This document shows positions 9,586 through 19,600 of a stretch of 64,000 bases of DNA, piece by piece. Every line of letters begins with the position of its first letter. Positions within the stretch are counted from its first letter, which is position 1. The stretch spans positions 13,265,420-13,329,419 of the forward strand of contig CM020620.1 of NCBI GenBank assembly GCA_009829735.1. Direction: 5' to 3'. The DNA comes from Pyropia yezoensis (lineage: Eukaryota; Rhodophyta; Bangiophyceae; Bangiales; Bangiaceae). Under the pieces are notes generated by a model. That model made no database searches and was not told the origin of the DNA. It was given only the letters and a program-made list of their open reading frames with translations. A program made the position numbers and the translations under genes.

Positions 9586-11530
9586 ATGGCGACTCCGGGA
9601 GTGGAGACGGACTCTCTTGACGAGCGCATGGAGGACACCTCCTACGGGGCAGCACCCGCCGGGACTTCCGGCGGGGGCTCCGCGATCGCTCCGGGGGACG
9701 GGACTCCCGCGTCACCCGGCTTTGGGTTGACGGCGGGGTCTCCCCCGGAGGCGGGACAAGTTGTCCCGCGTGAGGCCTTGGGGCGGTGGTTTTACCCCGC
9801 TTGGCCTCTCTATGAGGAGGGGCTGACTGTTCTTCGCTGTGGCCGACTTGGCGCAGCGATGGGCCGGGTATGGGACCGCCTACGGGAGAAGTATCCCCGT
9901 AGGGTCGGGTTCCCTGCCGGCTTCAGGACGGACCAGTTTGCCTTCCTGGACGATGAGGAGGTTGAGGACGTTCAGCGTGCCAAGGCCATGGTGGACCGCG
10001 GGGGAACTATCCCGGGTCCCGGCGACTTGCCGACCTTCACGTGGGACGCTGTGGCAACTCGCCCACCGTACCTCCACGAGGCCGATTCGCACACTCATCA
10101 CTTTGATGTGCGGATGGAGAAAGACTTCCGGCGAGGTCCCTACTTGGTGACCTCGGCTCAACTTGAGTTTCCTCAACAGTCTGCTGCCAGTAAGGAGCAG
10201 TACTATCCGAAGAAGCCCGAGTGGTGGCCTCAAGTTGAGGTCCCCTACGGGTTCCCGGCGTTGTTGCCACGGTTGCTTGACCACTTCCGGCTCCGTCATG
10301 TTGACGGCTGCCCCTGATCACCTGGTGTGGGCCATGTTGGCCACCCAGTGGCTCCTCGAGGTCATGTCGACCTGGGTGTCCTGTGTTCAGCGGCGGGGGA
10401 TGCTCTGGCATCTCCCCCTCCGGCTCCTCCAAGGTTTGGAACAGCTCACCCCTCAGCTAGTTGCTGAGGGGTGCTCATCAGGACAACTCACTCTACTTGA
10501 GGAGATGCTCCGGCTCCATAAGTTTATCGAGTGGGAGAGCATTGAGCACAAGTTGCGCCGCCCCACTCGTGGGCCCAAGGACGATGGCGCACTTCGCCAG
10601 TTCGTGTGGGTCGCTCGTGAACTTCACGACGGCCGTGTGGTCTTACGAGAGGGGTTGGGCATCGGGGACTACCCGTATGCCCCGGGGGTGGATCGCCACA
10701 CTGCGCCACCCCCGGACAAGCCCATAGTTATGGCCGTGCCGTCCTATGATGACCATATGACTCAACCCACTGCGGGGGCCCCAAGTCGGGGTCGCAGTTA
10801 CACCCGGGTACCGCCACCTCGGCGGGCCCCTCCGCTTCCTCCTGTTCCTTTCCAACCTCACGGGAACATCCCGATCAGCGTGGCCGTGGAGTCTTCCACC
10901 CCGGTGTCCCCCAACTTGGGGGCCACCCTCCTGACGGTATACCCCAAGTTGGTGTTGCCGCCCACGCCTCTAACCTCAGATATGATGATCACCACGTTGG
11001 TGCGCACCATTTCCTGGTTGGCCGCGTCGACCGCAACCCTACAGAGTTCCGAGACTCCTCAACTTGAGGAGCGCGTTCGTACTGCAGTGGCGACCGCGAG
11101 TTGCGAGTCGGTGGCGGAGTTTATGACAGCCGAGTTGGCTCGCATTGGGGCTATTATGCCCCAGCCAGCCCCACTTGGGCGTGGCAAACGTCGCGCGAGC
11201 CGGGCATACTCGCCTCCTCGCCGTCGTCGCCGACACTCTCGGCGCTCTCCTTCCGTATCGGAAGACGAGTTGTCTTACTCCGTTTCGGAGTCCTCTACCC
11301 CGTCGGAGACGGAGTCTGTCCAGCGTCTGCGTCGCAAACTTGCGCGCAAGACCAGGCAGAAGAGTGGCCACGGTCGGCGCCACTTGCGCGACCGTGAGGG
11401 GCGCGACGGTTCCGACTTGGAGCCGCCGCCCCCTCCAACGAGTGGAGACCGTTATCGGCGTGGGTCTCGCCGCTCGCCTCCACGTGAGGGCGAGGGCCGT
11501 GGAGTGGGAGAGTCTAGCATGCGTGCCTAG
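9586..11530 (+). CDS. Antisense accessory ORF of element B (broken, about one break)
   Basis: Counterpart of the element-A antisense ORF: opposite strand to pol, convergent with it (111-bp gap), next to the 3' LTR. It starts MATPGVETDSLDERMEDT. It shares WWPQVEVPYGFPALLP, LATQWLLEVM, LWHLPLRLLQGLEQL and VLREGLGIGDYPYAPGV with the A protein, then SPNLGATLL. The C-terminus adds a basic Arg/Ser tract (SPPRRRRRHSRRSPS) followed by RRKLARKTRQKS, resembling an SR-type RNA-binding tail or a nuclear signal. The reading frame is interrupted about once, so this copy is a fossil or needs recoding. The RNA is very rich in perfect hairpins with loops of the type NACTT or NAGTT (see findings). No known domain is recognised. 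Confidence 0.7.
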
Positions 11531-11641
11531 TTGGCAGCTGCCTTTGTTGTGAGAGTGTGAGGGTTAGGGCTGTAGTTAAAAGCTACTCTGCGTACCACTT
11601 CAACTTGAAGCACTCTCTTGGCACTGTTGCTCGGCCTTCCC

Positions 11642-12592
11642 TCACGTTGAGGGAGGGCTGTTAGGGTCTATCTCATTCCGGGCACAGTACGCCCGGACCT
11701 TCTCAGCGGGAAGGTCCTCCACATACTCCCACGTATCATCCTTGGCTTTGTAGCCAAACCAACGCACCCTCAACATGAGGCGGTCAGTGTCTTCATCCCA
11801 TCCGTGGTCGATGAACTTATCGAACACGTACTCCTGCGGGCCCTGTTTGGCCGCAGGCAGTGAGGGGAGGCGCCACGCTTCCAAAGCACGCGCCCAAGCT
11901 GGGTCGCCTGCAGGCGGTGGTGCAACTTTGACCACGTCCTGTCCGTTCACTGTGCGGACCCCATCGTCACTTTCGATGGTGAAGCGCCGCCCATCAGTAC
12001 GAAGGACCTGGTACGGTCCCTTCGTCTGGAATACCAGCTTACCCCCAGTTGGGGTGTGCGAGTGTACCAGCACCCAGTCACCCTGCTCGGGGACATGTTT
12101 AGCATTGCGCACCTTTTTGTCAAAGGTACGCTTGTAGCGCTTTTGTGCTTTGTCCATCTCAGCCCTGACTTTAGGGATGAGGTTTTCAAGCCTAGCAGCG
12201 AACTCCGCCTTACTCTCAGTAGGAGTAGGCGTGCTGCCATCATCCTCCCTAGTTGGGAGCGACCGCCGCACAGCAATAGACCGCACGCGACGGGGGGTCA
12301 CAAAAGCGAGGGGTACTTCCCCGGTAGATGAGTGAACCTGCGAATTGTAGGCAGTGGTAAGAATAGAAATGTATTGGTCCCACGTTTTCACATGCTCACT
12401 CACATAGTGGCGCAGCTGCCTAACAATAGTTTTGTTGAAGCGCTCCTTGACGAGGGCCCTTGAACGGGGCCCTCCCCTATACGGTTGTTGGCGTATAGGG
12501 GGTACACCGGGTTTCAACTCGATCCGGTGTTGGGTGGCTCTCATGAGTCCCAATTGACCATCCCACAACTTGTGATATTGGTCCAAGACCAC
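11642..12592 (-). pseudogene. pol: Reduced pol of element B
   Basis: A minus-strand frame of 316 residues holding sequence from the region before reverse transcriptase (LDQYHKLWDGQLGLMRATQH) and from the end of integrase (RQLRHYVSEHVKTWDQY) through the chromodomain (MLRVRWFGYKAKDDTWEYVE). It matches the corresponding parts of element C closely (61,230-61,370 and 63,390-64,000). The catalytic cores are absent, so it cannot supply enzymes. Fossil. Confidence 0.9.
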
Positions 12593-12635
12593 CGTTCCTC
12601 TGAGACAGAGGGCCCCCTACACCCGGGTGCACCCG

Positions 12636-12652
12636 GAGGTAAAGTTTACCTC
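12636..12652 (-). promoter_or_regulatory. Leader hairpin of element B next to the primer-binding site
   Basis: A 17-base perfect inverted repeat directly inside the primer-binding site: 6-bp stem (GAGGTA) with loop AACTT in element sense. Identical copies lie at 8740-8756 and, inverted, at 47795-47811 in element C. Confidence 0.6.
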
Positions 12653-12653
12653 T

Positions 12654-12672
12654 GTCCCCTGCTGCTCCACCA
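12654..12672 (-). other. Primer-binding site of element B
   Basis: In element sense, TGGTGGAGCAGCAGGGGAC starts two bases after the LTR end. It begins TGG, the complement of a tRNA CCA end. The same site is used by elements C and D, and a close variant by E. I do not recognise the tRNA. Confidence 0.75.
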
Positions 12673-12674
12673 AA

Positions 12675-13143
12675 TGTGGCAAAAACCACAAGCACACACG
12701 GCACCCAAGTTGGGGCGGTGTGCTAGGGCTGCCTCCCGTGTCGGGGGAACCGGAAGAAGTGCAAGTCGCACACACTCTGTCCCTGTTGTGGGGCAAACCC
12801 CCCACGGACAAACAAGAGGATGGTGTGTGGTCCAACAGTTTCTTGGTCGGGACGGGGACGCAGGGCCAAGCCCCGCTGTCCCTCCCCTTATCCCCCCAGG
12901 GTCCACTCAGAATCTCGCCACTCAGAATCTCCCACCCCAGCACCTGCCCACCGGGCCACACGAAAATTCAAGACGATAAATGCAGAAAACCCTCAAATCC
13001 AAGTTGGATTTACTACTAAGCTAACTATCCCAAACTTAGGGAATATGGACCCAAATGCAGGGGGAGGAACGGATCAGGCTAGTGGCCTGCCGCCCCTTGC
13101 ATGGCACGTGTTGCCCCCCTACCTGGGGGTCAATACTGCCACA
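12675..13143 (-). repeat. 5' LTR of element B (469 bp)
   Basis: Direct repeat of 8779-9247 at an offset of 3896 bases, with no difference that I noticed. It is followed in element sense by the primer-binding site, so it is the 5' LTR. The repeat ends sharply at 13143. Confidence 0.9.
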
Positions 13144-13334
13144 CAGCCGGCCGCCTCGGCGGCGACCATGGCCGGCAGCAGCAGCAGCACCTGGTTGGCC
13201 ACCACCCGCGGGAGGAGCGCCGCGTAGCGCCGCCCCGGGTCCGCCTCGACGCGCACCTTGGCGCCCGCCCCCGCCGCCGTGGCGTCCGCGACGGCCGCGA
13301 CGGCGGCGGCGGCGTGGAACACCCCCACCGCGTA
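13144..13334 (-). pseudogene. Fragment of a host coding gene, possibly sterol-desaturase/fatty-acid-hydroxylase-like
   Basis: Between the B LTR and the family-E leader lies about 190 bp with host-like GC-rich codon use. On the minus strand it reads YAVGVFHAAAAVAAVADAT, then KVRVEADPGRRYAALLPRV followed by VANQVLLLLPAMVAAEAAG. The last part resembles the N-terminal region of membrane-bound fatty-acid hydroxylases and sterol desaturases, where a Lys/Arg-rich cytosolic turn precedes a helix beginning N-Q, but the His boxes needed to confirm this are absent. It may be what remains of a gene split by the insertions. Weak assignment. Confidence 0.3.
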
Positions 13335-13550
13335 AATGTGACGATCGTGGCATTCAATCAGTCGATACAACATTCATTCAAACACAAACACAGCAACACG
13401 TAGCGGTGCTAAGTAGACAACACTCCGTAAGTGGTACACCACCAACCGACAAAAGATAGAGAAGAGGGGACGGGTCCCTATCCGTGTGCCAGGCCCGGAG
13501 ACAGCGTCACCACTGGCGTGAAGGAAACCCGTCTCCTGCTGCTCAACCAA

Positions 13551-13885
13551 TGTAGCACAATAGGGAACCGTTACCTGTCCACTCTCAGGGAACACTCACC
13601 TGGGGGATCCGCTTCAGAGTCATTGGGTGGCCAAGGTTGCTGTCCTTGGAGCGCAATCCACGGGACCAAGATGGGAGCCCAAAAAGGAAGGGGATTGTTG
13701 CTATCCTATTACCCGCGGCGGATCCGCCGCCGGCCTCTCGTTATAAACCCGCGGTAACGACCTCTAAATACCCTACTCTCCAATACGCAGGTCCCTCAGG
13801 CTCTCCGTAAGCCGTACATACCTTTGCAAAGGTAAACTCACAAAATGAAAGGTCAGAATCAGAAGTAGCTTCCCTGCAAACCGAC
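13551..13885 (-). repeat. Family-E LTR copy E1 (minus orientation)
   Basis: On the plus strand it starts TGTAGCACAATAGGGA at the LTR terminus and follows the other E LTRs inverted as far as about 13885, where the similarity fades. The adjoining plus-strand GTCTCCTGCTGCTCAACCA (13531-13549) is the complement of a primer-binding site, one base from the LTR. This is therefore the 5' LTR of an element extending leftward. Confidence 0.75.
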
Positions 13886-14690
13886 ATGAGACCGCCCGAC
13901 GGGGTGCCCGTCGGGAAACGGGCAGCCGCAGTGACCGGAGGAGCCCGGGGCGCCTCGCCGTCCTCAGACGAGCTGGCACCCGCCTAGTAAGTAACCCCGA
14001 CGGGAGTAGTACCGACGGCGTCGTCGTCCTCCATGTCCTCCTCCAGTAGGAGATCGTCCACACCCCCGGTAACTACGGGGTCAGTCATATCGAGGGGCAT
14101 TAGGGGCACCCCTCACCTCCCGGAAGAGAACTCGTCCACCCGAGCGTGCAAACCACACCGGGACGAGCCAGGGACGTGCGGATACCCGCGCATATCTACG
14201 CCTACCTTCTAACGAGAGGTTGCCCGACGACGGGTGGTAACGGCGTCCTCTAGCCGCCCCCGTGCCACACACGGGCACGGGCGCCCTCCACCCCGGCACC
14301 GGGGTATCCACAGCTACCGCCCACGGGGTGAATCGAAAGGGGTGACCCTAACGCACCCTTCCCTACGGGAAGCGATTACAACCCACCCGCCGCCCCGCCC
14401 TCGAGAGGGCGGGGCAATCCCCAAACACCTGGAGGCGGATCCGCTTGCACCAAGACCCCGGAAGGGTCGTGCAGCCAATCCCGTATCGCGAAAACCGGCA
14501 GTCCGGTAAACGGACCGACTGTGAGTCAGCTCGAGAGAGCAAATAACGCCCCCCGTGGTACCCAACGATCGGGTGACCGCCGTCAACGGGCGCAAAGCCC
14601 CATCCAATCAGAAAACGATTGCGAGACGAACAACATTAGGAAATACGAATGTGCGTTCGACCCGAGGACGGGTCGGATCTAAGGGGGGGG
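13886..14690. other. Family-E internal sequence ending in a polypurine tract
   Basis: Noncoding or decayed 3'-internal sequence. From about 14080 it aligns as a direct repeat with 15060-15693 (shared blocks CGGTCCGGTAAACGGACC, CCCTCGAGAGGGCGGGG and CCCACGGGG). It ends with AAGGGGGGGG directly before the LTR. On the minus strand, 13,990-14,080 encodes an acidic stretch (DDLLLEEDMEDDDAVG) that may be the tail of an old gag or pol. Confidence 0.55.
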
Positions 14691-15056
14691 TGTATAGCAA
14701 CATGGGAGCCTGTATTGTTATCCCAACTTATGAGGGCTACTTCTGATTCGTACCTTTCATTTCGTGGGTTCACTATGGCTACGGTATGTACGGGTTACGT
14801 ATATCCCAGAGGGACCTGCGCATTGGAGGGGAGGGTATTTAGAGTTCCTCTCCGTGGGTTTATAACGAGAGGCCGGCGGCGGATCCGCAGAGGGTAATAG
14901 GATAACAACAATCCCCCCCCTTTTTGGGCTCCCATCTTGGTCCCGTGGATTGTGCTCCAAGGACAGCAACCTTGGCCTCCCGGTGACTTTGACGCGGATC
15001 CCCCTTGGTGAGTGCTCCCTGAGAGTGGACAGTTAACTGTCCCGTATTGTGCTACA
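14691..15056 (+). repeat. Family-E LTR copy E2 (366 bp)
   Basis: It begins TGTATAGCAACATGGG after an AAGGGGGGGG polypurine tract and ends ATTGTGCTACA. It is diverged from E3. Confidence 0.8.
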
Positions 15057-15693
15057 CCCCGGCAGCTGCGGGGTCATTCATAACTACCGGATGTAGGGAC
15101 ACCCCTCACTCCGCGGACGAGCGGCCCCCGCTACCCGAGCGTGCCGGCCGCGCCGGGACGATCCAGAGAAGCGTGGTTACCCCCGCTTATCTAGGCCGAC
15201 CACCGCACGCGAGGCATCCCGGGGACGGGTAGTATCGCTCTCCGCCAGGCGGAAACCGTACCACACACGGGTACAGGCACCCTCCGCGCAGGGGCGCGGA
15301 GAACCCCCGCGTCGCCACCCACGGGGCGAGTCGAAAGGGACAACCCTGACCCACCGCCCCACGGAAAAGGATTAGGGACCGCCCGAACTCGCGCCCTCGA
15401 GAGGGCGGGGCCAGCCCCCAGGCACCTGGTGGCGGACCAGTTTTGCACCACTACATCCAGGAACGGATGTGAAACCAACCCCACATGGGGGGGGTCGACG
15501 GTCCGGTAAACGGACCAACTGTGAGTCATCACAGGAGCGGCAGGGGGGGCACCCCCGCTCGATTCGGTATCTGAGTGACTACAATGAACGGGCGAAAAGC
15601 TCCGCCCAATCGGAAAAGGAGTGCCGACCTAAGTAATTCGAAAGTACGAATCTACGTTGAACCCGAGAACGGGTCGAATCTAAGGGGGAGATT
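15057..15693 (+). other. Second family-E 3'-internal segment
   Basis: Direct repeat of about 14080-14690 with many substitutions. It ends with a polypurine tract (AAGGGGGAGATT). The sequence after the E2 LTR is not a primer-binding site, so 14691-16054 is not a simple miniature LTR-internal-LTR element; it is two 3' ends in tandem. Confidence 0.6.
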
Positions 15694-16054
15694 TGTAGCA
15701 ATACGGGAACCCGTATTGCAACCCCAATTCAGGGGGACTACTTCTTGATTCCCACTTTCGGTCGTGGGATCACTACGGCTACGGTATCCGTGAGGTACGT
15801 ATGACCAGAGGTACTTGCGCATTGGAGGGGTGGGTACTTAGAGTTCGTCTCTGCGGGTTTATGACCAGGAACGGGAGGCGGATCCGTCGCCGGCAATGGT
15901 AAAACAACAAACCCTTCCCATTTGGGCTCTCATCTTGGTCCCGTGGCTCGCGCTCCAAGGATAGCAACCGTGGCCTCCCGGTGACTTGTGTGCGCATCCC
16001 TTCTGGTGAGCGTTCCCTGAAAGTGGACAGGTAACGGATCCCTATTGTGCTACA
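15694..16054 (+). repeat. Family-E LTR copy E3 (361 bp)
   Basis: It begins TGTAGCAATACGGGAACC and ends CCTATTGTGCTACA. It abuts the truncated minus-strand coding region to its right, which ends inside it. Confidence 0.8.
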
Positions 16055-16620
16055 GTTGAACTCAATAGAATCGCACTTGCAAGTTCGAGCAGGTACTTCT
16101 TGTCGGAATCGCCGGCGTACTTGCCGGCGATACAGGCATCTCGGAAGTCCTTGATACTTGGAATTGGTCCATTTGATGCGTCGCGCGTTCTTACGTAGTG
16201 CTCGTCCTGGTTACGTTGGACGGCGGAGGGTGAGGCGGCCGCCTGAGCTTGAATGCGCGCTGTGACAAGCTCCTGCTCGGCGCGGGCAGCTCGCTGCTCA
16301 GCCGCGAGCATTCTGGCGCGTAAATCAACCACAGCGCTAGCGTCCTCCGGCGAAGAAGGACCTGTGCGCGCCCCGGCAGGCGCATCTCGAGCCACGGGGC
16401 TCACGCCGTGCATGCGCCGGTGCCTGGCGAAGCACGACTCGCATACGCTGGCAGGGACGCCCGTCGAAGTCACCCCCCCTACCTGCTTGCGCCTGACCTC
16501 GGGAAGGCCCGCCACCACCACCTCTGATGCAGAAGCACTGTCTCTGGTTGCACGTGAAGCGGCTAGCGCGGCGCTTTGTTTCAGGAACCGATCCATGCAC
16601 CATGTGCACGCAAGCGCCAA
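16055..16620 (-). pseudogene. Hypothetical Cys-pair and coiled-coil protein, truncated by an LTR
   Basis: A minus-strand frame starting MALACTWCMDRFLKQ. Two CxxC pairs (C5/C8 and C60/C63 in CESCFARHRRMH) could form one zinc site. They are followed by a heptad-like helical stretch (DLRARMLAAEQRAARAEQEL) and then RDACIAGKYAGDSDKKYLLE. The frame runs into the E3 LTR, which supplies its stop, so the natural C-terminus is missing. A CxxC...CxxC plus coiled-coil arrangement is seen in several fungal and oomycete transposon and host proteins, but I cannot assign it. Upstream is an A18 run (about 16663-16680). Confidence 0.4.
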
Positions 16621-19600
16621 GCTTCCGTGGGGAAAAAAATTCTTTATAGCGTCATCACTGGGGAAAAAAAAAAAAAAAAAGAAGTGGGAGCAAGGCGAGG
16701 TGAGAACGAGGTCAGTGCGTGAGTTACTGATAAGTAAGCCATTTTCAGAGCGAAAGCATAGCGCAAGCGCTGCTCATGGCTCGCTCCAGAAAATTCCCTC
16801 CCGACAACGCACCTTGCTCCCTCCGTAGTCTGCTGCGGATTGACATCCGTGCGCACCGTGCCGGCGTCGGCCAATGGAGAAAGTCGGTAGCACTGTGGTT
16901 GGGATGGGGAATAGATGCTCCGGAAGCTTGTCCTGCTCTGCTCAGATGGGGTAGTCGAGAGGCACACAGACGGCGTACATATCCGAGGAGGGGAGGTGAA
17001 ACGTGGTGCTTGGCAGGCAGCACCGGCGACGGCAGATGGCTGAAGGCGCAGCCGCGTGCTGGACCAATTCGACAGCGAATTTGTTCACCTGGTGACGCTT
17101 CTTTCGGCGCGCTCCAGAGTGGGTCCTGGGTGTGGTGATAATTCGTGACGGATCGGTGGGGCGAAACATTCACCAATCCCGTCTCCGCCACTGCGCGGGT
17201 GCCACGTAAGCTTGAAAGCTGCGTAAAGCGATCCACACCGAAGGCAAGCTTTAACTGGCCGTGCGGGGGCGGGCAGGAGGCCGGGCGGGAGCCGGCGTGT
17301 GGCGGCAGGGGTTCCCCCCGGGGGCGGTTGGGAGCGCAGGAGCCACGTTTCAGCGATGTGGCATTACTGCGGGTGAGTACAGCAGTGAAGCACAGCAGCC
17401 GACAGTACCGGTCCACATCGGACCAGATGTGGACCGGTGAGATAGGTTTCAGTGTGGCATTCACCAATTCAATCACAGTCGGCCGTGGATGAGAGTGGGT
17501 AAACGGGGCAGAAAACGCGGGTTTTCGCGCGGGGCCCGAGTCGACGGGTCGTTATTTTGTCGCCACGCTTACTTCCTCCGCAGGGCTGCAAAAAACCTGG
17601 AACACTAACGACCTTCGTCAGCGACCCACATTCGCGGCTGCGATGGTGCAGTCGGCCGCCTGCTGGCGAACGGCCTGCTGGCTGGCCAAGCACGTTGCGA
17701 CTGTGGCATCTTCTCTGCCTGAGGTGCCGCTCCTCTCTTGCTGACCAACACCGCGTCGGCGCTTGCTGTCGCTGAGGTTGGTTGCGGCGGTCGACCCGTC
17801 GGTCAATGGCACGGAGTTTTGTGACCTCTACGTCAGCGGGGGTGATGGCGATAGGGTGATGGCGATAGGGTGATGGCGATGGCGCCTGACGATGTGGGGG
17901 GTAGGCGACGCGCCGGTACAGTCGCTGGCAACGAAATCGTTGGGCGCGGTCTTTTCGATGTCACCGCGGTGACGCGCGTTTGTCAGTCCCCTCAACGTGT
18001 TGTTCCGAGTTCTTCCTCGCGGCTAAAATGTCTTTTGTGCCAGCGGGTAGGTTGGTTGTTACGGTCAAGGTGGACCTCAGTGATACGCTACGCAGGCCCT
18101 CCGCAACGGCGGGTCGGTGGCCACTGTGGTGGCACACGCCGCCGCCGAGGTTCAGCTGTGGGTGTCAAACGCGGACGGCGGCGTCGGCGCCGTTCCGTCG
18201 GTGGTCATCTTCTGGGTCGAAGCTGACCGCGACGATGTGCCGTCGGCCAAGGCGATGGAGCCCCTGCGGCAGACCTCACTTGTTCTAGCCCCCGCCGCGT
18301 ACGTGTGTGTGCCTTGGGGCGGGGACGGCGAGGAAATCCTGGGACGTGGATAACTTTTTCAACCTCAGCGACAGGGTGATGACCTCTGATCGACCGGCAA
18401 GCCTGTTCGTGACGGCGGAGGGGGTGGCGCTGATGCCACTACTGCTGGTGGAATGGAGACTGACGCCAACGAGGTACGGGAGGCGTTGCGCGTCGCCCTT
18501 TTTTTTATTAAGCTTTGCTGATAATGAGCGTGGTGCCCGTCGAACTGCTGGGCGTCTGTCTATCCAGGGTTTGAGGTGGCGGGCGTCGACTTGGGCTTCG
18601 TCGACGTTTCTTTGGCCGCCGACGTGCCACCTGCCACCTCTGATGCGTCGGGGCTGACGCGGGTGGTTCATCTCCTGTCGCGTTTGGAGTGCCCCCTCTA
18701 AGGTCACCTGCAAGGGACGGCGGGTTTGTGGGTAGGGCGCAACCGTGTCGCTGGGCGCGGCCCGCGGGCAGTGGTTGGGAGGCCTCGATGAGGCCCAACC
18801 TTCGAGGGTGACTTGGCCTGCACCCACCGCCGCCCTCGCTGATGTGCTGACACGCCCCGTGACGCGACCGCCTTAATGTAGGGAGGGCAGTGGATCCCTT
18901 CTGTGCGGCGTGCGTCACTGCCGCTGTCGAAGCGCGCGCCGCCCCGACGCTGGGCTTATCTAGCCGCGCCGCGTCGGTCAGGGCGTGCGCGTGCCCGCTC
19001 GTTGCGCATCGACGCTGCAGGCGCGGCTGGCGCTCGAAGCGGCGCCGACGGAGGGCGCGTCCGCGACGCCGGCCCCCATCTGCTGCTGCCAAGCGGCGCG
19101 GCCGGCGCCGTTGCGGAGGCACGTTGGGCTGGTGGATGAGATGGCCGCATGGCCATACTAAGGGCGGGCGGCCGCGGCGCTCACGCGATGCCCATCGAGC
19201 AGGCGGGGGGGCGGCCGGCGTGGTAAGATGGCGGGCGGCGGTGGACTGCCGGCGGTGGCGGACACTCTCGGCATGACGTGACGGCCTCGGCGGCGGTGAC
19301 GGTGGCGACAGTCTGCCGGGTGAGGGGGTGAGTGGAGCACGCGAAGGGCCACCCCCCCTCTTCGCTTTCTTAAATGTGCCTCGGCCCGTGGCCGCGACCA
19401 ACTGGGGGCAGGGAAAGTCACTCTCCAGTCATAGGCTCCTGCCCGTCGGCTCCCACGCCTATTAGGCCGCACATTGCAATGCCATGGATGGGGTGCGGCC
19501 GCGGCGGCCTCAACAAGCGGGCACTGTCACGGCTGTCTGACGCGCGGCACGACGGCAGGGGTGGGCGGGGGGCTGGGAAGGGGGCAGGGGGTTGCATCGG

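Larger units (their letters stand above)
8779..13143 (-). mobile_element. Short family-B LTR element with reduced pol and antisense ORF
   Basis: A 4.4-kb element in minus orientation with two 469-bp LTRs that look identical, so it is young. Inside it has a primer-binding site and leader next to the right LTR, a pol reduced to its two ends, an antisense accessory ORF (9586-11530, plus strand) and a polypurine tract next to the left LTR. No gag or full enzyme set is present, so movement would need enzymes from a full relative such as element C, whose LTR and pol ends are nearly the same. The neighbouring partial copy has the same shortened pol, so the short form itself was copied. Broken in pol; about one break in the antisense ORF. 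Confidence 0.85.
13335..16054. mobile_element. Cluster of family-E LTR retrotransposon pieces
   Basis: An old, mosaic cluster. At the left, in minus orientation, are a leader (13335-13530), a primer-binding site and an LTR (from 13551). To the right are two plus-orientation units of about 1 kb, each with 3'-internal sequence, a polypurine tract and an LTR (14691-15056 and 15694-16054). The LTR copies share blocks such as TTGCGCATTGGAGGGG, GGATCCG, CATCTTGGTCCCGTGG and ATTGTGCTACA but differ at many positions, so they are much older than the A, B and D elements. No enzyme domain is present. Broken. Confidence 0.8.

Noticed and set aside
14691-16054. A complete miniature LTR element (LTR-internal-LTR)
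   Set aside because: The sequence after the first LTR is not a primer-binding site and the internal part repeats the 3' region upstream of the first LTR. Two tandem 3' ends explain it better.
18508-19401. A 297-residue minus-strand frame
   Set aside because: Arg/Pro/Ala composition follows GC content; overlaps several equally open plus frames.
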